A DNA stretch of 31,361 nt from an uncultured Alphaproteobacteria bacterium (GCA_944392285.1 CALXWF010000004.1:1-31361), one strand, 5' to 3'. Shown: positions 14,903 through 22,203, numbered from the stretch's first letter. Translations and numbers: made by a program. The notes: a model not told the origin generated them from the sequence alone.

Positions 14903-16198
14903 TTGAAACCGATACTGATATTACTGCGAATTGCCCTCGTCGGTCTGATATGGAGCGTGTTCTTTATCGACGGCATTCGCGTAATTATGCTCAAAAACTG
15001 GCGGTTTGATATTTTTGACTCTTATCATTGGCAACATGCATGGGATTTATGGCTTTCCGGCGTTGTTATCACCACACCAAAAGAATGGGCATTTGTCTTA
15101 ATCATCTTATCTTTTGTACCGCTATGGTTTACCGGTTGGATAGCTCTGAGCATGATATCTTGGGAGCACTATGTCAAAAAGCTCGCCAAGCTTCCCATGA
15201 TTGTGGTAAACAAATTTTTCTTCAAGCCGGTAAAAATCATTGCCAACACCACAACGGGCCCCAAAATTCATAAGAAAAAATCTTATAAAGAGATTCGTCC
15301 AAAGAGCATTCGTCCCCCCTTAGAAGAGCCGATGATGACAGGTCTGCCGACGGCACCGGCGCAACTTCCGACCGGCCACAGCAAACCGATAACCGCCGGA
15401 ATTTCGCCCATTATCGCCCCACCGGCCCCGCAAAAGGAATCAGAAAGCAAATTTGACCATGCGCTTTTCCAGTTTGATGATGATGACGACTTTGAGTTTA
15501 ATATAGATGACTTTGATGAAAAGCCATCCACGCCTGAACCTGAAAAAGAGCCGGAAGCAAGCCCCGCGCCCAAAGCCGCCTCCAACGCCAACCGTGAAAA
15601 CCGCTCACCGCGCGGCAAGAACAAAAACAACAACCGTGAGAACCGCGGCCCGCAAGAACGCGGCGGCAACAATGAGCGCAACAACCAAAACCGAACCGGC
15701 GGCAATACAATTTATGATATGTTAAAACAAAAAGGCTACGATGTCATTACCGGCGCCACCATTCATGATACTTTAATAGATTTTATCGGCATCGGAGCAA
15801 AAGAAATCTGCCTGTGTCTGCTTGATAAAGAACCCGGAGATTGGCTGGCCGATGAAGAAAGATTTAATGATGAGGAGCCTTTATGGTTTTCAGAAAGTTC
15901 GCACCGCATTTCACCCGTCCGCAAAATTGATTTGTCACGCCAAACCTTAACCGACAAATTAGCGGATGCTGATTTGGGCTTTACCGTCAAACCCTATGTC
16001 ATTATTCAGTTTGGCAACATTATCAACGCCGAAGACATGTTTGAAGTCTGGAATGAGATGGGCATTAACGTTGCCAGAATAGACCGCGGTTCTCCCAAAG
16101 AATTAAAACCTTTCATAAAATCTCTTGACGAAGCCTCCGGAAAAGTCGATAAAGAAGACATGGACAAACTCCGTAAATTAATACGCAGTCTTACTTAA
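14903..16198 (+). CDS. Membrane-anchored protein with disordered linker and unknown cytosolic domain
   Basis: A 431-residue protein in three parts. Two membrane helices (about 4-27 and 61-81) form the module shared with the preceding gene. A long low-complexity linker (about 120-265) is first Pro-rich, then acidic with five consecutive Asp, then Asn/Arg/Gly-rich. A folded C-terminal domain (about 269-431) starts TIYDMLKQKGYDV and contains DFIGIGAKEICLCLL and YVIIQFGN. This beta-rich pattern resembles a nuclease-related or Rossmann-like fold, but no active site is clear. TTG at 14903 is chosen because GGAGAG lies six bases before it; an upstream TTG at 14891 would overlap that site. The coupling ATPase follows after 18 bases. 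Confidence 0.72.
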   Translation: MKPILILLRIALVGLIWSVFFIDGIRVIMLKNWRFDIFDSYHWQHAWDLWLSGVVITTPKEWAFVLIILSFVPLWFTGWIALSMISWEHYVKKLAKLPMIVVNKFFFKPVKIIANTTTGPKIHKKKSYKEIRPKSIRPPLEEPMMTGLPTAPAQLPTGHSKPITAGISPIIAPPAPQKESESKFDHALFQFDDDDDFEFNIDDFDEKPSTPEPEKEPEASPAPKAASNANRENRSPRGKNKNNNRENRGPQERGGNNERNNQNRTGGNTIYDMLKQKGYDVITGATIHDTLIDFIGIGAKEICLCLLDKEPGDWLADEERFNDEEPLWFSESSHRISPVRKIDLSRQTLTDKLADADLGFTVKPYVIIQFGNIINAEDMFEVWNEMGINVARIDRGSPKELKPFIKSLDEASGKVDKEDMDKLRKLIRSLT

Positions 16199-16216
16199 CA
16201 AAATATGGGATAAAAC

Positions 16217-18424
16217 ATGGCCATAGATAAAAGCGGTGAAGAATGGGAAGAGTATAACAATGCCGTCAAATGGATGGCACTGACCGTAACTTTCTCACTT
16301 GGTATCACAATCATTTTGGCATTAATATCAATGCCTTTGGGCTACCTTATCGGCAGCGGCATTTCACAAAAAACTTTTGCCGTTGTTTCAAAATTTATGT
16401 CAACGGTCATGAGTGATCCCGGCTACTTATTTTCGCGCTATTGGAGCTGGTTTAAGCAACTGATGAACTATAACGGCCCGTTTTCAGTCAGTTTATGGTT
16501 GCCGATTCTTCCCTTTATTACCTTACCTTCAGGGTTATTAATCGGCGTTTTAACCAACCCCTATCGTTTTCAGTCCAACATTCACGGTTCTGCGCGCATT
16601 GCCACCCTAAAAGACATCAAAAACATGAAACTGTTAGACGGTTTTTGCATTGTGGTCGGCCGTTTCAAAGGCCACTTGCTCCGCATGAGCGAAACCTTAT
16701 CTTGTTTATGTTGCGCTCCTCCGGGTACTGGTAAAACTGCCGGCGTAGTTATTCCGACAATTTTCAACTCACCGGGCATGAGTATTGTTGTAAACGACCC
16801 CAAACCTGAGTTGTGTTTTTCCACCACCGGCGCCCGCGCTAAAGAAGGCCCCGTATTTGTCATCAACTGGGGTGCGGAAGACAACCCGGCCGAAGGCATT
16901 TATTATCCGAGTTGGAATCCGCTGTCGCCGACGGCAATTCCTGCCCCCGGTCCTGACCGCGATATGTATATTGACTCCATGACCAATATTTTGGTTGAAG
17001 ACCCCAAAGGCGGTGCCGACCCGCACTGGTCAAAGACCGGTCGTGCAGCCTTAACCGGATTTTTGCACTTCATCACCTTCAAATGCGAAAAAGCCCGCGC
17101 CAATGACTACTTTATCGGCCGCATTTATGAGGGCAAATTAGATGATGAAGACCGCAAGGTACTGGAAGGCTACTACCTTGAAATGCGCGACCCGATGACC
17201 GCACGCGCCATTCAAAATCTGCGTGAAAACAATCTTACCATAGACAACTACCTGCCCATTGGTACTTGGGCCATGTTGCCGGAAAAATGGATTGGACACG
17301 AGCCCTGCATTGCCATGATTTTGGAATGGGTTACCGAAGCGCAGATTAAACAATCGCAAGACATTAAACGTCGTTTGGACGAAGGCGACCAAATGGCCGC
17401 CATGGCAGACCCCATGCGAGATATGCTGGAGGCCGCCATTGAAGAAGCACGCAAATTCGGCTATTCGCAACGTTGTATTGTTGAGCTCAGCCAATTAGCC
17501 GCCATGCCTGATAAAGAGCGCGGTTCGGTTTTATCTACCGGCTTCAGCGGTATTGGCATTTTCAAAAACTCAGCCGTTGTTTCACGCACCAGTTTCAGCG
17601 ACATCAACTTTAAGGATTTGCGCGGCTTAAAAGACCCGATTACCGGCGAATTCAAACCCATCTCGATTTATTTGTCGGTTAACCAGGTAGATGCCCGCGC
17701 CTTAAGCGTTATTTCAGGAACCTTTATTGACTTGATGTCTTCATACTTGATTGCTAACCCGCCGAAATTCAAAAACAAGACCGACGGCGTTATGGGGCCC
17801 TTCCCTTGTTTGTTCGTGCTTGACGAGTTTCCGACCATGCCGAAGCTGAAAGCCATTATTGAAGGTCCGGCGGTCGGACGCGGACAAAAAGTTTCATACC
17901 TTTTAATCGGTCAAGACTTAGGACAAATTTCTGGTAAATATGGTAAAGATGACTTAGAGACGGTTATTTCAACCACGGCATGTAAAGTTATTTTGTCACA
18001 AAACAACGAAGTAACGGCTCAACGTTTCTCCAAGATGATAGGCAACAAGACCGTGCAAACGACCTCATATTCCAAAAATGAAGGCGGCATGGGCAAAGGC
18101 TCTAATCCTTTTGCCAAAAATGTTTCTTATCAGCTTCAAGGGACATCTGTTATCAGCACGACCCAGCTTTTAAGCTTGCCGATGTTAAAACAGGTTGTTT
18201 TGATGCAAGGCTTTATTGACCGCCCGATTATGGCCGATTCGCCACGTTGGTATCTTGACAAGAAGATGAAGGCGCTTGCCAAACTTCCGCCCTCACCTTT
18301 TGTACCGGATTGGATTGTTGCTCAAAGAGAAGATATCAATGAAGATATGCTTGCCAAACTCGGTATTGAAGATGACGGCGAGGATATTGAAGCCGAATTT
18401 ACGGAAGAAGAGTTGTCAAATTAA
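16217..18424 (+). CDS. VirD4/TraG-type type IV secretion coupling ATPase
   Basis: A 735-residue inner-membrane ATPase of the kind that recruits substrates to type IV secretion or conjugation channels. It has two N-terminal membrane helices (about 19-46 and 91-113) around a 45-residue loop, then the HGSARIAT element that opens the VirD4/TraG cytosolic domain. Walker A is APPGTGKT at 167-174 (K173) and is followed by AGVVIPTI as in VirD4; Walker B is LFVLDEFP with D536-E537. The family usually has GxxxSGKG in Walker A, so this is a divergent branch. A large all-alpha insertion lies around 280-450. No relaxase or VirB gene is near. It is flanked by membrane paralogues upstream and the nuclease/immunity pair downstream. 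Confidence 0.88.
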   Translation: MAIDKSGEEWEEYNNAVKWMALTVTFSLGITIILALISMPLGYLIGSGISQKTFAVVSKFMSTVMSDPGYLFSRYWSWFKQLMNYNGPFSVSLWLPILPFITLPSGLLIGVLTNPYRFQSNIHGSARIATLKDIKNMKLLDGFCIVVGRFKGHLLRMSETLSCLCCAPPGTGKTAGVVIPTIFNSPGMSIVVNDPKPELCFSTTGARAKEGPVFVINWGAEDNPAEGIYYPSWNPLSPTAIPAPGPDRDMYIDSMTNILVEDPKGGADPHWSKTGRAALTGFLHFITFKCEKARANDYFIGRIYEGKLDDEDRKVLEGYYLEMRDPMTARAIQNLRENNLTIDNYLPIGTWAMLPEKWIGHEPCIAMILEWVTEAQIKQSQDIKRRLDEGDQMAAMADPMRDMLEAAIEEARKFGYSQRCIVELSQLAAMPDKERGSVLSTGFSGIGIFKNSAVVSRTSFSDINFKDLRGLKDPITGEFKPISIYLSVNQVDARALSVISGTFIDLMSSYLIANPPKFKNKTDGVMGPFPCLFVLDEFPTMPKLKAIIEGPAVGRGQKVSYLLIGQDLGQISGKYGKDDLETVISTTACKVILSQNNEVTAQRFSKMIGNKTVQTTSYSKNEGGMGKGSNPFAKNVSYQLQGTSVISTTQLLSLPMLKQVVLMQGFIDRPIMADSPRWYLDKKMKALAKLPPSPFVPDWIVAQREDINEDMLAKLGIEDDGEDIEAEFTEEELSN

Positions 18425-18473
18425 AAAAAATAAAGTATCATAAGCACATAATCAGAACCGAAAGGTCCGACTT

Positions 18474-19070
18474 ATGTGGGAATGGTCTTTTCATAACCCT
18501 AACGCTCCCGCACCGACAACTTCATTATTGGCGGCCTATGATGATTTGGTTAAATCACATAATCTGGCCGCCGAAATTCCGCAAGAAGCTGCTGTTTCAG
18601 CCACAATTCCGCCTCTGCCGCCCCTAAATGACATTGAAGAAATGCGCATTGCCGTAAACAATGAGATTGTTCGCTTTAACCTCAAACACATCAGGCTTGA
18701 TTTTCACGATTATGAACCGCAAACCTGGCAAGAGATGAACAAATCTTTTGAAGAATATCAATATATGCGCAAAGCATTTTTAAGACTTTTAGGCTTCCGC
18801 CATGAGCAAGAATGTTATGATGCCGGCTTGAGCGAGACCGACATCTTACGCTTGAGAGAAGGTTTTGTTCCCGAAAATTATAACACGCACCTAAAAATTC
18901 CCTTTGACTTTGGCGGGAATTTAGAATTTTCAAATTTTTCATTAATACGCACCCATCCGCATCACAACAGCATTCACCGTATTATCGACATGCAGATAGA
19001 AAACGCCTTTTTACTCAAACACCGCCGTGTTTTTATTCCTTGGTTTGAAGGGAAAATATATCATGACTGA
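18474..19070 (+). CDS. Colicin-type HNH nuclease-like protein, candidate toxin
   Basis: A 198-residue protein. Residues 1-50 are Pro/Ala-rich, 50-110 helical, and 116-175 read as a bacterial-toxin HNH domain. The order is DILRLREGFVP, then HLKIPFDFGG (139-148), SNFSLI (153-158) and HPHHNSIHR (161-169). Compared with the E9 DNase pattern recalled from the literature, the three metal-binding histidines match H139, H164 and H168, and N154 matches the conserved Asn, but the position of the general-base His is L140. No signal peptide or known secretion tag is seen. GAAAGGT lies upstream, 49 bases after the coupling ATPase, and its end overlaps the SUKH-like gene by eight bases. Likely a delivered nuclease effector or an inactivated relative. 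Confidence 0.7.
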   Translation: MWEWSFHNPNAPAPTTSLLAAYDDLVKSHNLAAEIPQEAAVSATIPPLPPLNDIEEMRIAVNNEIVRFNLKHIRLDFHDYEPQTWQEMNKSFEEYQYMRKAFLRLLGFRHEQECYDAGLSETDILRLREGFVPENYNTHLKIPFDFGGNLEFSNFSLIRTHPHHNSIHRIIDMQIENAFLLKHRRVFIPWFEGKIYHD

Positions 19071-19497
19071 AAACATCATATCATCTTTATTACATGATGA
19101 CTATGCCGTTACCTTTGCACCGGCATTAGAACAAGATATTTCAGACACAAACCTGTTTTTGCAAAAACACAACCGCGGGACTTTACCGCCTGATTATCTG
19201 CATCTGTTAAGACAAAGTGACGGCCTGAGTTACAACGGCATCGAGCTTTTCGGCACATCCACACATCCGCGCCCGCAACAAGGCTACAATTTTCCTAATT
19301 TAATACGCGTAAACAGTACTTATTTGAAATATGATTTTTTTCAAAAAAAGATTGTCTTTGGCCGTTTATCCGAAGCCGTCTTATTTTATAACCAAAAGAT
19401 TGAAAGCTATACTTTGGCTGACCGCATCAATCTACGCTCCAGATTCGAAACCAAAAACTTTGCCGACTTTATGTCTGTATTGCAAAATTTATGCTAA
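19063..19497 (+). CDS. SUKH/SMI1-KNR4-like protein, candidate immunity protein
   Basis: A 144-residue cytosolic protein with the order of SMI1/KNR4 (SUKH) domains: an N-terminal helix, LPPDYLHLLRQSDG (about 38-51), GIELFG (about 55-60), then strands IVFGRLSEAVLFYN and a closing helix FADFMSVLQN. SUKH proteins are well known immunity partners of nuclease toxins in contact-dependent and polymorphic toxin systems. The ATG at 19063 is chosen over an upstream ATG at 19027 because AAGGGA lies nine bases before it and MTEN opens the domain. It overlaps the end of the HNH gene by eight bases, the tight coupling expected of a toxin/immunity pair. A direct repeat begins right after the stop. Confidence 0.72.
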   Translation: MTENIISSLLHDDYAVTFAPALEQDISDTNLFLQKHNRGTLPPDYLHLLRQSDGLSYNGIELFGTSTHPRPQQGYNFPNLIRVNSTYLKYDFFQKKIVFGRLSEAVLFYNQKIESYTLADRINLRSRFETKNFADFMSVLQNLC

Positions 19498-19498
19498 A

Positions 19499-19561
19499 AA
19501 AGCAGAGCTTATGAGCCAGAATAGTCTCATGCCGATTTGCTTCCCGCAAATCGGAAGCCGC
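19499..19561. repeat. Direct repeat A, copy 1 (63 bp)
   Basis: Identical over 63 bases to 19785-19847. It begins immediately after the SUKH-like stop codon and contains a strong hairpin CCGATTTGC-TTCCC-GCAAATCGG (19532-19554) and a smaller one (ATGAG / CTCAT). It does not code. The paired palindromes resemble the mobile palindromic elements of alphaproteobacteria, but the family is not identified. Confidence 0.85.
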
Positions 19562-19596
19562 CCCATGTAAATATTGCAGACATAAGATTCTATGAG

Positions 19597-19647
19597 ATAT
19601 AAAAAAAGCTCCCTTAGCGGGAGCATTTTATTATGGGGCGGATTATG
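19597..19647. repeat. Direct repeat B, copy 1: duplicated tRNA-His 3' end with terminator
   Basis: Matches 19876-19926 over 51 bases with one difference (G19617 against A19896). It includes the hairpin terminator GCTCCC/GGGAGC (19608-19624) and 14 bases identical to the 3' end of tRNA-His including its CCA (19634-19647). A tRNA fragment duplicated next to its gene is the usual scar of site-specific integration or local recombination. Confidence 0.85.
19601..19631. terminator. Hairpin terminator (copy in repeat B1)
   Basis: The stem GCTCCC/GGGAGC has an A7 tract on the left and ATTTTATT on the right, so it can act both ways. It is the first terminator found downstream of the operon 13046-19497 and probably ends it. 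Confidence 0.6.
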
Positions 19648-19784
19648 CTTGAGGCAGAAAAAAGCACTGCTTTTTTCAACGAAAGTTACGCGTTTGTTAG
19701 CTTGCAAAGCGCCTGACTGGCAAGCTGGTCTTTGCAAGCGTTACATAGCGGTGACCGCAGCGAGTTAGCGATTGCTTTCTTTTG
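19648..19784. other. Stacked inverted repeats between the two repeat copies
   Basis: This non-coding stretch contains a 9-bp stem with ACT loop at 19657-19677 followed by no T tract, an inverted pair GCTTGCAAAG (19700-19709) / CTTTGCAAGC (19730-19739), and a competing inner arm GCAAGCT (19720-19726). Together with repeats A and B, the 415 bases from 19498 to 19912 hold no gene but dense secondary structure. Nature unknown: remnant of a small mobile element or a structured repeat family. Confidence 0.5.
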
Positions 19785-19847
19785 AAAGCAGAGCTTATGA
19801 GCCAGAATAGTCTCATGCCGATTTGCTTCCCGCAAATCGGAAGCCGC
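19785..19847. repeat. Direct repeat A, copy 2
   Basis: Identical to 19499-19561. This copy is preceded by an extra hairpin (TGCTTTC / GAAAGCA around TTTT) that copy 1 lacks, so the full element may be longer than the shared 63 bases. Confidence 0.85.
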
Positions 19848-19875
19848 ACCACGATAAAGCTAAAAAACATTGCGA

Positions 19876-19926
19876 ATATAAAAAAAGCTCCCTTAACGGG
19901 AGCATTTTATTATGGGGCGGATTATG
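19876..19926. repeat. Direct repeat B, copy 2 (within tRNA-His and its terminator)
   Basis: The second copy of repeat B is the real 3' end of tRNA-His plus its terminator. The offset between B copies is 279 bases, and between A copies 286 bases, so A and B were probably duplicated together, with small indels in between. Confidence 0.85.
19880..19903 (-). terminator. tRNA-His terminator
   Basis: On the minus strand, GCTCCC-GTTAA-GGGAGC is followed by a T7 tract, nine bases after the encoded CCA end of tRNA-His. Classic intrinsic terminator. Confidence 0.8.
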
Positions 19927-19990
19927 AGACTCGAACTCACGACATCTGGTACCACAAACCAGCGCTCTAACCAACTGAGCTAAATCCGCC
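19913..19990 (-). tRNA. tRNA-His (anticodon GTG)
   Basis: The minus strand folds into a standard cloverleaf of 78 bases with encoded CCA (complement of 19913-19915). The D arm reads AGCTCAGTTGGTTAGAGC, the anticodon stem is CTGGT/ACCAG around loop TTGTGGT (anticodon GTG), and the T loop is TTCGAGT. The extra 5' G paired with discriminator C73 is present, the identity element of histidine tRNA. Its 14-base 3' end is duplicated at 19634-19647. Confidence 0.95.
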
Positions 19991-20003
19991 ATTGACAAAC
20001 CAA

Positions 20004-20032
20004 CTTCTACCCACAATAAGCATGAAAGTCAA
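20004..20032 (-). promoter_or_regulatory. Predicted tRNA-His promoter
   Basis: On the minus strand TTGACT (20027-20032), 17 bases, TAGAAG (20004-20009), 14 bases before the mature 5' end. Good sigma-70-like match with the TAGAA -10 type seen at other promoters here. Confidence 0.6.
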
Positions 20033-20138
20033 GAAAAAATTATCAGCCATAAAAAAATATTTTGCAAAACTCAAAAATTAACCTTTTATTTGCTTTTTTG
20101 CCGGATACTTTTGCCAAACTAATAACAGAAGAACGGTA

Positions 20139-21332
20139 ATGAAAGCAAAACTTGGCTTAAGTATAAAGCAACTGATTTTCTCATTTCTGCTTTTAAGCAT
20201 CCTTTTGATAACAAATATCAAAGGGGCTTTTGCTTCAACCTCTTCCATAATTATTGATGCCTGGAGCGGTGAGGTTTTATCCTCAAGCGGAGCCGATATC
20301 AAACGTTATCCGGCATCATTAACCAAGTTAATGACCTTATACATTACTTTTGATGCCTTAGAAAAAGGTATCATTAAGTTAGATGATGAATTACCCGTAT
20401 CGCGCAATGCGGCCAATCGTTCTCCGTCAAAACTCGGTGTTCGTGCCGGAGAAACCATTAGTGTTCGCACGGCAATTTTGGCCTTAATTGTTAAATCGGC
20501 CAATGATTGTGCCACTGTTTTAGCTGAAGGCTTAGGCTACACGGAAGAAAATTTTGCCAAGACCATGACCAAAGTAGCCCATGAGCTCGGCATGAAAAAC
20601 ACCACCTTCAAAAACGCATCAGGCCTGCCAAACCGCGCCCAAAAAACCACCGCGCGTGACATGGCCTTACTTGGGGCTGCGGTATATCATCATTTTCCGC
20701 AATATTATGAACTTTTTTCGACCAAAAAATTTGAATATAAAGGGCGCACATATTACACCCACAACTATGTTTTAAGAGATTTTGAAGGTGCCGACGGCAT
20801 GAAAACGGGTTATACCAACGCTGCCGGCTTTAACATTGTCACCTCAGCCGAACGCAACGGCAAAAGAGTCATTGCCGTAACCATGGGCCACAACACGGCC
20901 AAAAATCGTGACCGCCAAATTGCCAAGATGATGGATAAAGGCCTGACCCGTCTGGCCATGGCAGACCACATTGCCGATTCTGCGGCTGAAAGCCCGCTAA
21001 GAGAAACCGTTATCGGCCCCAACAATTCTTGGGGAATTCAGCTTGGAGCATTTTCAAATTACATCAAAGCCCGTAATTATGCCGAAGAAATTCAAGAAAG
21101 CGGCTACAGTCGTCTGGCCGACAAACTGATTGCCGTAGAACCGCATCAAACCGGCAGCGCGGTTGTTTATCGCTCGCGCATTATCGGCTTAAATAAAAAT
21201 GATGCGGAAAAGATTTGTAATAGTTTGAAAAAGTCAAATAAGTCATGTATAGTAGTTGCCGTAAACGCGACGGAAGACGAAAATCAACCGTCCTCAGAGG
21301 ACAACGAACTTATTTTGGCACATAAATTCTAA
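20139..21332 (+). CDS. D-alanyl-D-alanine carboxypeptidase (S11) with SPOR domain
   Basis: A 397-residue periplasmic penicillin-binding protein that trims the terminal D-Ala of peptidoglycan pentapeptides. It has a signal peptide (about 1-32, cleavage likely after AFA), the active-site motif S60-L-T-K63, S120-A-N122 and K222-T-G224, all in family order. A C-terminal SPOR domain (about 290-375, starting WGIQLGAFSNYIKARNYA) should bind denuded septal peptidoglycan and place the enzyme at the division site. This SPOR-fused DacC/DacF type is common in alphaproteobacteria. The stop overlaps the mipZ start (TAATG), linking wall trimming to division-site control. No strong ribosome-binding site is visible before the ATG. 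Confidence 0.92.
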   Translation: MKAKLGLSIKQLIFSFLLLSILLITNIKGAFASTSSIIIDAWSGEVLSSSGADIKRYPASLTKLMTLYITFDALEKGIIKLDDELPVSRNAANRSPSKLGVRAGETISVRTAILALIVKSANDCATVLAEGLGYTEENFAKTMTKVAHELGMKNTTFKNASGLPNRAQKTTARDMALLGAAVYHHFPQYYELFSTKKFEYKGRTYYTHNYVLRDFEGADGMKTGYTNAAGFNIVTSAERNGKRVIAVTMGHNTAKNRDRQIAKMMDKGLTRLAMADHIADSAAESPLRETVIGPNNSWGIQLGAFSNYIKARNYAEEIQESGYSRLADKLIAVEPHQTGSAVVYRSRIIGLNKNDAEKICNSLKKSNKSCIVVAVNATEDENQPSSEDNELILAHKF

Positions 21333-22138
21333 TGGATAAATCAACACTCAAAAAAGCGCATATCATTGTTGTCAGCAATGAAAAAGGCGGAACCGGCAAA
21401 TCGACCATTTCAATGCATTTGGCCATAAAACTTTTGCAAGAAGGTTTTAAGGTTGCAACCGTTGACCTTGACGGGCGCCAAGGAACTTTATCCAAATACA
21501 TCGAAAATCGCAAAAGTTTCTGCGGACGCAGACTGGTACATCTGCCCATGCCGGAGCATTATCGTGTCAGCCCGCAAGAAAACTATGATTTAATCCCGCA
21601 AGCCCTTCAAGAGCTTGACCTGTTGATTGAAGCCTTAAGCACGGCCTTTGATGCCGTTATTATAGACACGCCGGGTACGAAAAACTATTTGTTTGAAGCG
21701 GCGCATAATTATGCCGACACATTGATAACCCCCATATCAGACAGCCTGATAGACTTAAGCGTTATCGCCGATATTGATTTTGACCTTGGCCACATCGGCA
21801 AACCCGGGCCTTATGCCAATTTTATTTGGGAGGTCAAAAAACACTTAGCTGCCAAAGGAAAACCTTATTTGAACTGGATTGTTGTCGGCAACAAAGTTTC
21901 CTCCTTAAATTCCAAAAACAAACAAGTTGTTTTTAACTACCTTGAAAAGCTCGCCAAACGATTCGGTTTTCGTTTTGTAGAAGGGTTGCGTGACCGTGTT
22001 ATTTACAAAGAGCTTTTTTTGGAAGGGCTAACCGTTCTTGACATGAATCATGACGCCTTAAAACTCAAAATGAGCGTCTCCCACATAGCTGCCAAAAGAG
22101 AGATTCGCGCTTTGGCAGAATCCATTTGCCCGGAATAA
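21332..22138 (+). CDS. mipZ: MipZ division-plane positioning ATPase
   Basis: A 268-residue ParA/MinD-family ATPase. The deviant Walker A is NEKGGTGKST (16-25, signature K18 and K23), followed by VDLDGRQGTLSKYIENR, the DxxQ-R and ENR pattern typical of MipZ rather than ParA, then IIDTPG as the switch II/Walker B part. MipZ dimers bind DNA and ParB and form a gradient from the poles that blocks FtsZ away from midcell. Translationally coupled to the upstream carboxypeptidase (TAATG overlap). The parAB/parS partners are not in the window. Confidence 0.9.
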   Translation: MDKSTLKKAHIIVVSNEKGGTGKSTISMHLAIKLLQEGFKVATVDLDGRQGTLSKYIENRKSFCGRRLVHLPMPEHYRVSPQENYDLIPQALQELDLLIEALSTAFDAVIIDTPGTKNYLFEAAHNYADTLITPISDSLIDLSVIADIDFDLGHIGKPGPYANFIWEVKKHLAAKGKPYLNWIVVGNKVSSLNSKNKQVVFNYLEKLAKRFGFRFVEGLRDRVIYKELFLEGLTVLDMNHDALKLKMSVSHIAAKREIRALAESICPE

Positions 22139-22167
22139 AAATCTGATTGAAACCGTGTATAAAACTG

Positions 22168-22203
22168 GTGAAACACTTGTGTTTAATGTGCAAAGTGTTA
22201 CAC
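22168..22203. promoter_or_regulatory. Imperfect inverted repeat in the pgm promoter region
   Basis: GTGAAACACTT (22168-22178) and AAGTGTTACAC (22193-22203) pair with one mismatch around 14 bases, a size fitting a dimeric repressor. It overlaps promoter-like elements TTGTGT (22177-22182) and TACACT (22199-22204), 16 bases apart. No regulator can be named. Confidence 0.35.

Noticed and set aside
15283..15705. Minus-strand 140-codon frame opposite the linker of the 431-aa membrane protein
   Set aside because: It is the shadow of the low-complexity Asn/Arg/Asp-rich linker; no ribosome-binding site and biased composition.
11690..19912. Genomic island bounded by tRNA-His and rluD
   Set aside because: No integrase and no second tRNA fragment near 11.7 kb; codon style is like the flanks. 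The duplicated tRNA end lies only 279 bases away, so a large island cannot be claimed.
19489..20016. Minus-strand reading frames across tRNA-His and the repeats
   Set aside because: These are translations of tRNA and palindromic repeats (a known source of false genes); no start signals and the tRNA explains the sequence.
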